This document shows positions 62,840 through 64,000 of a stretch of DNA of 64,000 bases, piece by piece. Each line of letters begins with the position of its first letter. Positions within the stretch are counted from its first letter, which is position 1. Source of the DNA: Rhodoplanes sp046000175. Its GTDB lineage: Bacteria > Pseudomonadota > Alphaproteobacteria > Rhizobiales > Xanthobacteraceae. Location: NCBI RefSeq assembly GCF_046000175.1, contig NZ_JBEOMB010000064.1, positions 67,728 to 131,727 on the forward strand. Direction: 5' to 3'. The position numbers and the translations under genes are program-made. Below the pieces are notes generated by a model that was given only the letters and a program-made list of their open reading frames with translations, was not told the DNA's origin and did no database searches.

Positions 62840-63763
62840 ATGACCCTGCACCGCCTCGGCCTGATCTCGACGCGGCTCGAGGCGTTCCAGGCGGTGGTGC
62901 GGTTCGGCTCGATCCGGCGCGCCGCGGCGGCGCTCGGCGTCGCGCCCTCGGCGGTCAGCCGCACGCTGCGGCAGCTGGAGGAGGGGATCGGCACGCCGCT
63001 GTTCGAGCGGGCGCGCCAGCGCCTGAAGCTCACCAGCGCCGGCGAGATCCTCGTCTATCACGCCGGCGCCAGCCAGGCCGAGCTGGAGAAGGCCTGCGCC
63101 TTCATCGACGACCTCGCCGGCCTGCGGCGCGGCAGCGTCACGGTCGCGGCGGTGGAGAGCGTGACGCGCGGGCTGGTTCCGGAGGTGCTGAGTCGCTTCT
63201 GGGCCCGCCATCCCGACGTCGAGGTGCGGCTCGCCGTCACCGGCTCGACCCAGGCCTTCGAGGCGGTCGCCCGCGGCGAGGCCGATCTCGCGATCGGCTT
63301 CGACGCCAAGCCGCCGAAGGGGACGGTGCGGCTCGCCAGCGCCGCCCTGCGGCTCGGCGCGCTGCTGCGGCCCGACCACCGGCTCGCCCGCCGGAAAACC
63401 GTGCGGCTTGCCGACTTCGCCGGCGAGCGGGTGATTCTGGCCGACGCCAGCCTGACGCTCGGCGCTTCGCTGGAGGCCGCGATGCCGGCCGATGCGACGG
63501 CGCTGCGCACCGCCGCGGTGACCAACTCGATCCACCTGATGAGCGACCTCGCGCTACGTGGCCACGGCGTCACGTTCCAGACCCGGGTGGGCGTCGAGCG
63601 CGAGCTCGCCGACGGCGCCTTGACGTTCGTGCCGCTCGCCGACCGGCAGCTCGCACCGCGCCGGCTGATCCTCGTCGCGCGCGGAAAGGCGCATCTGCCG
63701 GCCGGTCCGGCCGTGCTGGCGAACCTGCTCACCGCGGCCGTGCAGGCGCTCGACGGGCAGTGA
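62840..63763 (+). CDS. LysR-family transcriptional regulator
   Basis: 307-residue LTTR. The winged HTH is residues 8-65 (LEAFQAVVRFGSIRRAAAALGVAPSAVSRTLRQLEE), followed by a linker helix and the periplasmic-binding-like effector domain from about residue 95 (RRGSVTVAAVESVTRGLVPE). Its target is unknown; no divergent gene is present, and the tct operon on the other side of thyA is only a guess. Confidence 0.92.
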   Translation: MTLHRLGLISTRLEAFQAVVRFGSIRRAAAALGVAPSAVSRTLRQLEEGIGTPLFERARQRLKLTSAGEILVYHAGASQAELEKACAFIDDLAGLRRGSVTVAAVESVTRGLVPEVLSRFWARHPDVEVRLAVTGSTQAFEAVARGEADLAIGFDAKPPKGTVRLASAALRLGALLRPDHRLARRKTVRLADFAGERVILADASLTLGASLEAAMPADATALRTAAVTNSIHLMSDLALRGHGVTFQTRVGVERELADGALTFVPLADRQLAPRRLILVARGKAHLPAGPAVLANLLTAAVQALDGQ

Positions 63764-63876
63764 GGGGTGTTGCGCCGAGAGCAACACTGCGATCACTCGT
63801 GCCTGTCTATCGCAACGCCTCGGCGGCTGCCAAGGTCCTGCTCCGAGGCCGTCTGGCCGGTTCGGAGGTGACCCCG

Positions 63877-64000
63877 ATGCGATCGAAGCTCCTGCTCGCC
63901 GTCTCGCTCGCCGCGTCGGCCTGGCTCGCCGCGCCAGCGGCCGCGCAGGCTCCCGCCACGGCGGAACCGACCAAGATTCGCTTCAGAGCCGATCCAAGAA
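63877..64000 (+). CDS. Secreted or exported protein, 5' part only
   Basis: 41 codons to the window edge. Signal peptide MRSKLLLAVSLAASAWLAAP with a likely cleavage after AAAQA; then ATAEPTKIRFRADP. GGAGGTG about 8 bases before the ATG at 63877. Too little is present to assign a family. Confidence 0.75.
   Translation, partial: MRSKLLLAVSLAASAWLAAPAAAQAPATAEPTKIRFRADPR

Overview
The window is GC-rich (near 70% by eye) chromosomal DNA of an alphaproteobacterium, most likely order Hyphomicrobiales (Rhizobiales). The reasons are a circularly permuted two-piece tmRNA with tag ANDNYAPVAQAA, a fused MrpAB antiporter subunit, a DUF4169/ribbon-helix-helix gene pair next to fumC and a SspB-family adaptor, and codon choice. 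I cannot name a genus.

Layout. (1) 1-1323: end of an amidohydrolase gene. (2) 1653-15083, all minus strand and mostly joined by 4-bp ATGA/GTGA overlaps: a chemosensory operon (cheW remnant, cheB, HEAT-repeat gene, cheR, cheY, cheA, STAS gene, parA-like gene, cheY, mcp) followed by a stressosome module (receiver, rsbR, rsbS, rsbT, rsbW-like kinase, rsbX-like phosphatase). Its last gene is a histidine kinase whose N-terminus resembles the RsbT-binding domain of RsbU. This is the most interesting part of the window: stressosome output seems directed at a two-component kinase rather than a sigma-factor phosphatase, in the same transcriptional direction as a complete set of chemosensory parts. (3) 15.1-17.8 kb: a scar region with an AT-rich patch, a frameshifted small gene, a zinc-ribbon gene, an N-terminally truncated Ku gene and an N-terminally truncated ABC exporter gene. 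(4) 18-28.2 kb: a respiratory island with NDH-2, small membrane proteins, a metallo-beta-lactamase-fold protein, a DUF305 membrane protein, a lipoprotein cytochrome c, a caa3-type oxidase subunit II, a damaged subunit I, a subunit III remnant and further cytochromes c. (5) 28.6-35 kb: an Mfd-like translocase, an SDR, and a TPP-dependent enzyme gene that has lost its ATG and carries an in-frame TAG. (6) 35-36.2 kb: half an SDR gene abutting the tail end of a phage tape-measure gene, next to tRNA-His.

(7) 36.4-64 kb looks intact and ordinary: a ParA-like gene; a six-gene Mrp Na+/H+ antiporter operon; a cobalamin-riboswitch-controlled btuCDF locus; a thioesterase; a D-lactate/glycolate-type FAD dehydrogenase; a large AsmA-family protein; RHH and DUF4169 genes; fumC; sspB; ssrA; a tripartite tricarboxylate transporter tctBAC; thyA; a LysR regulator; and the start of a secreted protein. 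Several gaps hold palindromic interspersed repeats.

A second theme is damage. At least nine genes between 3.6 and 36 kb are frameshifted, truncated or fused, while I saw none from 36.2 kb on. Either the left half is really decaying and rearranged, or the assembly is poor there; reads would decide.
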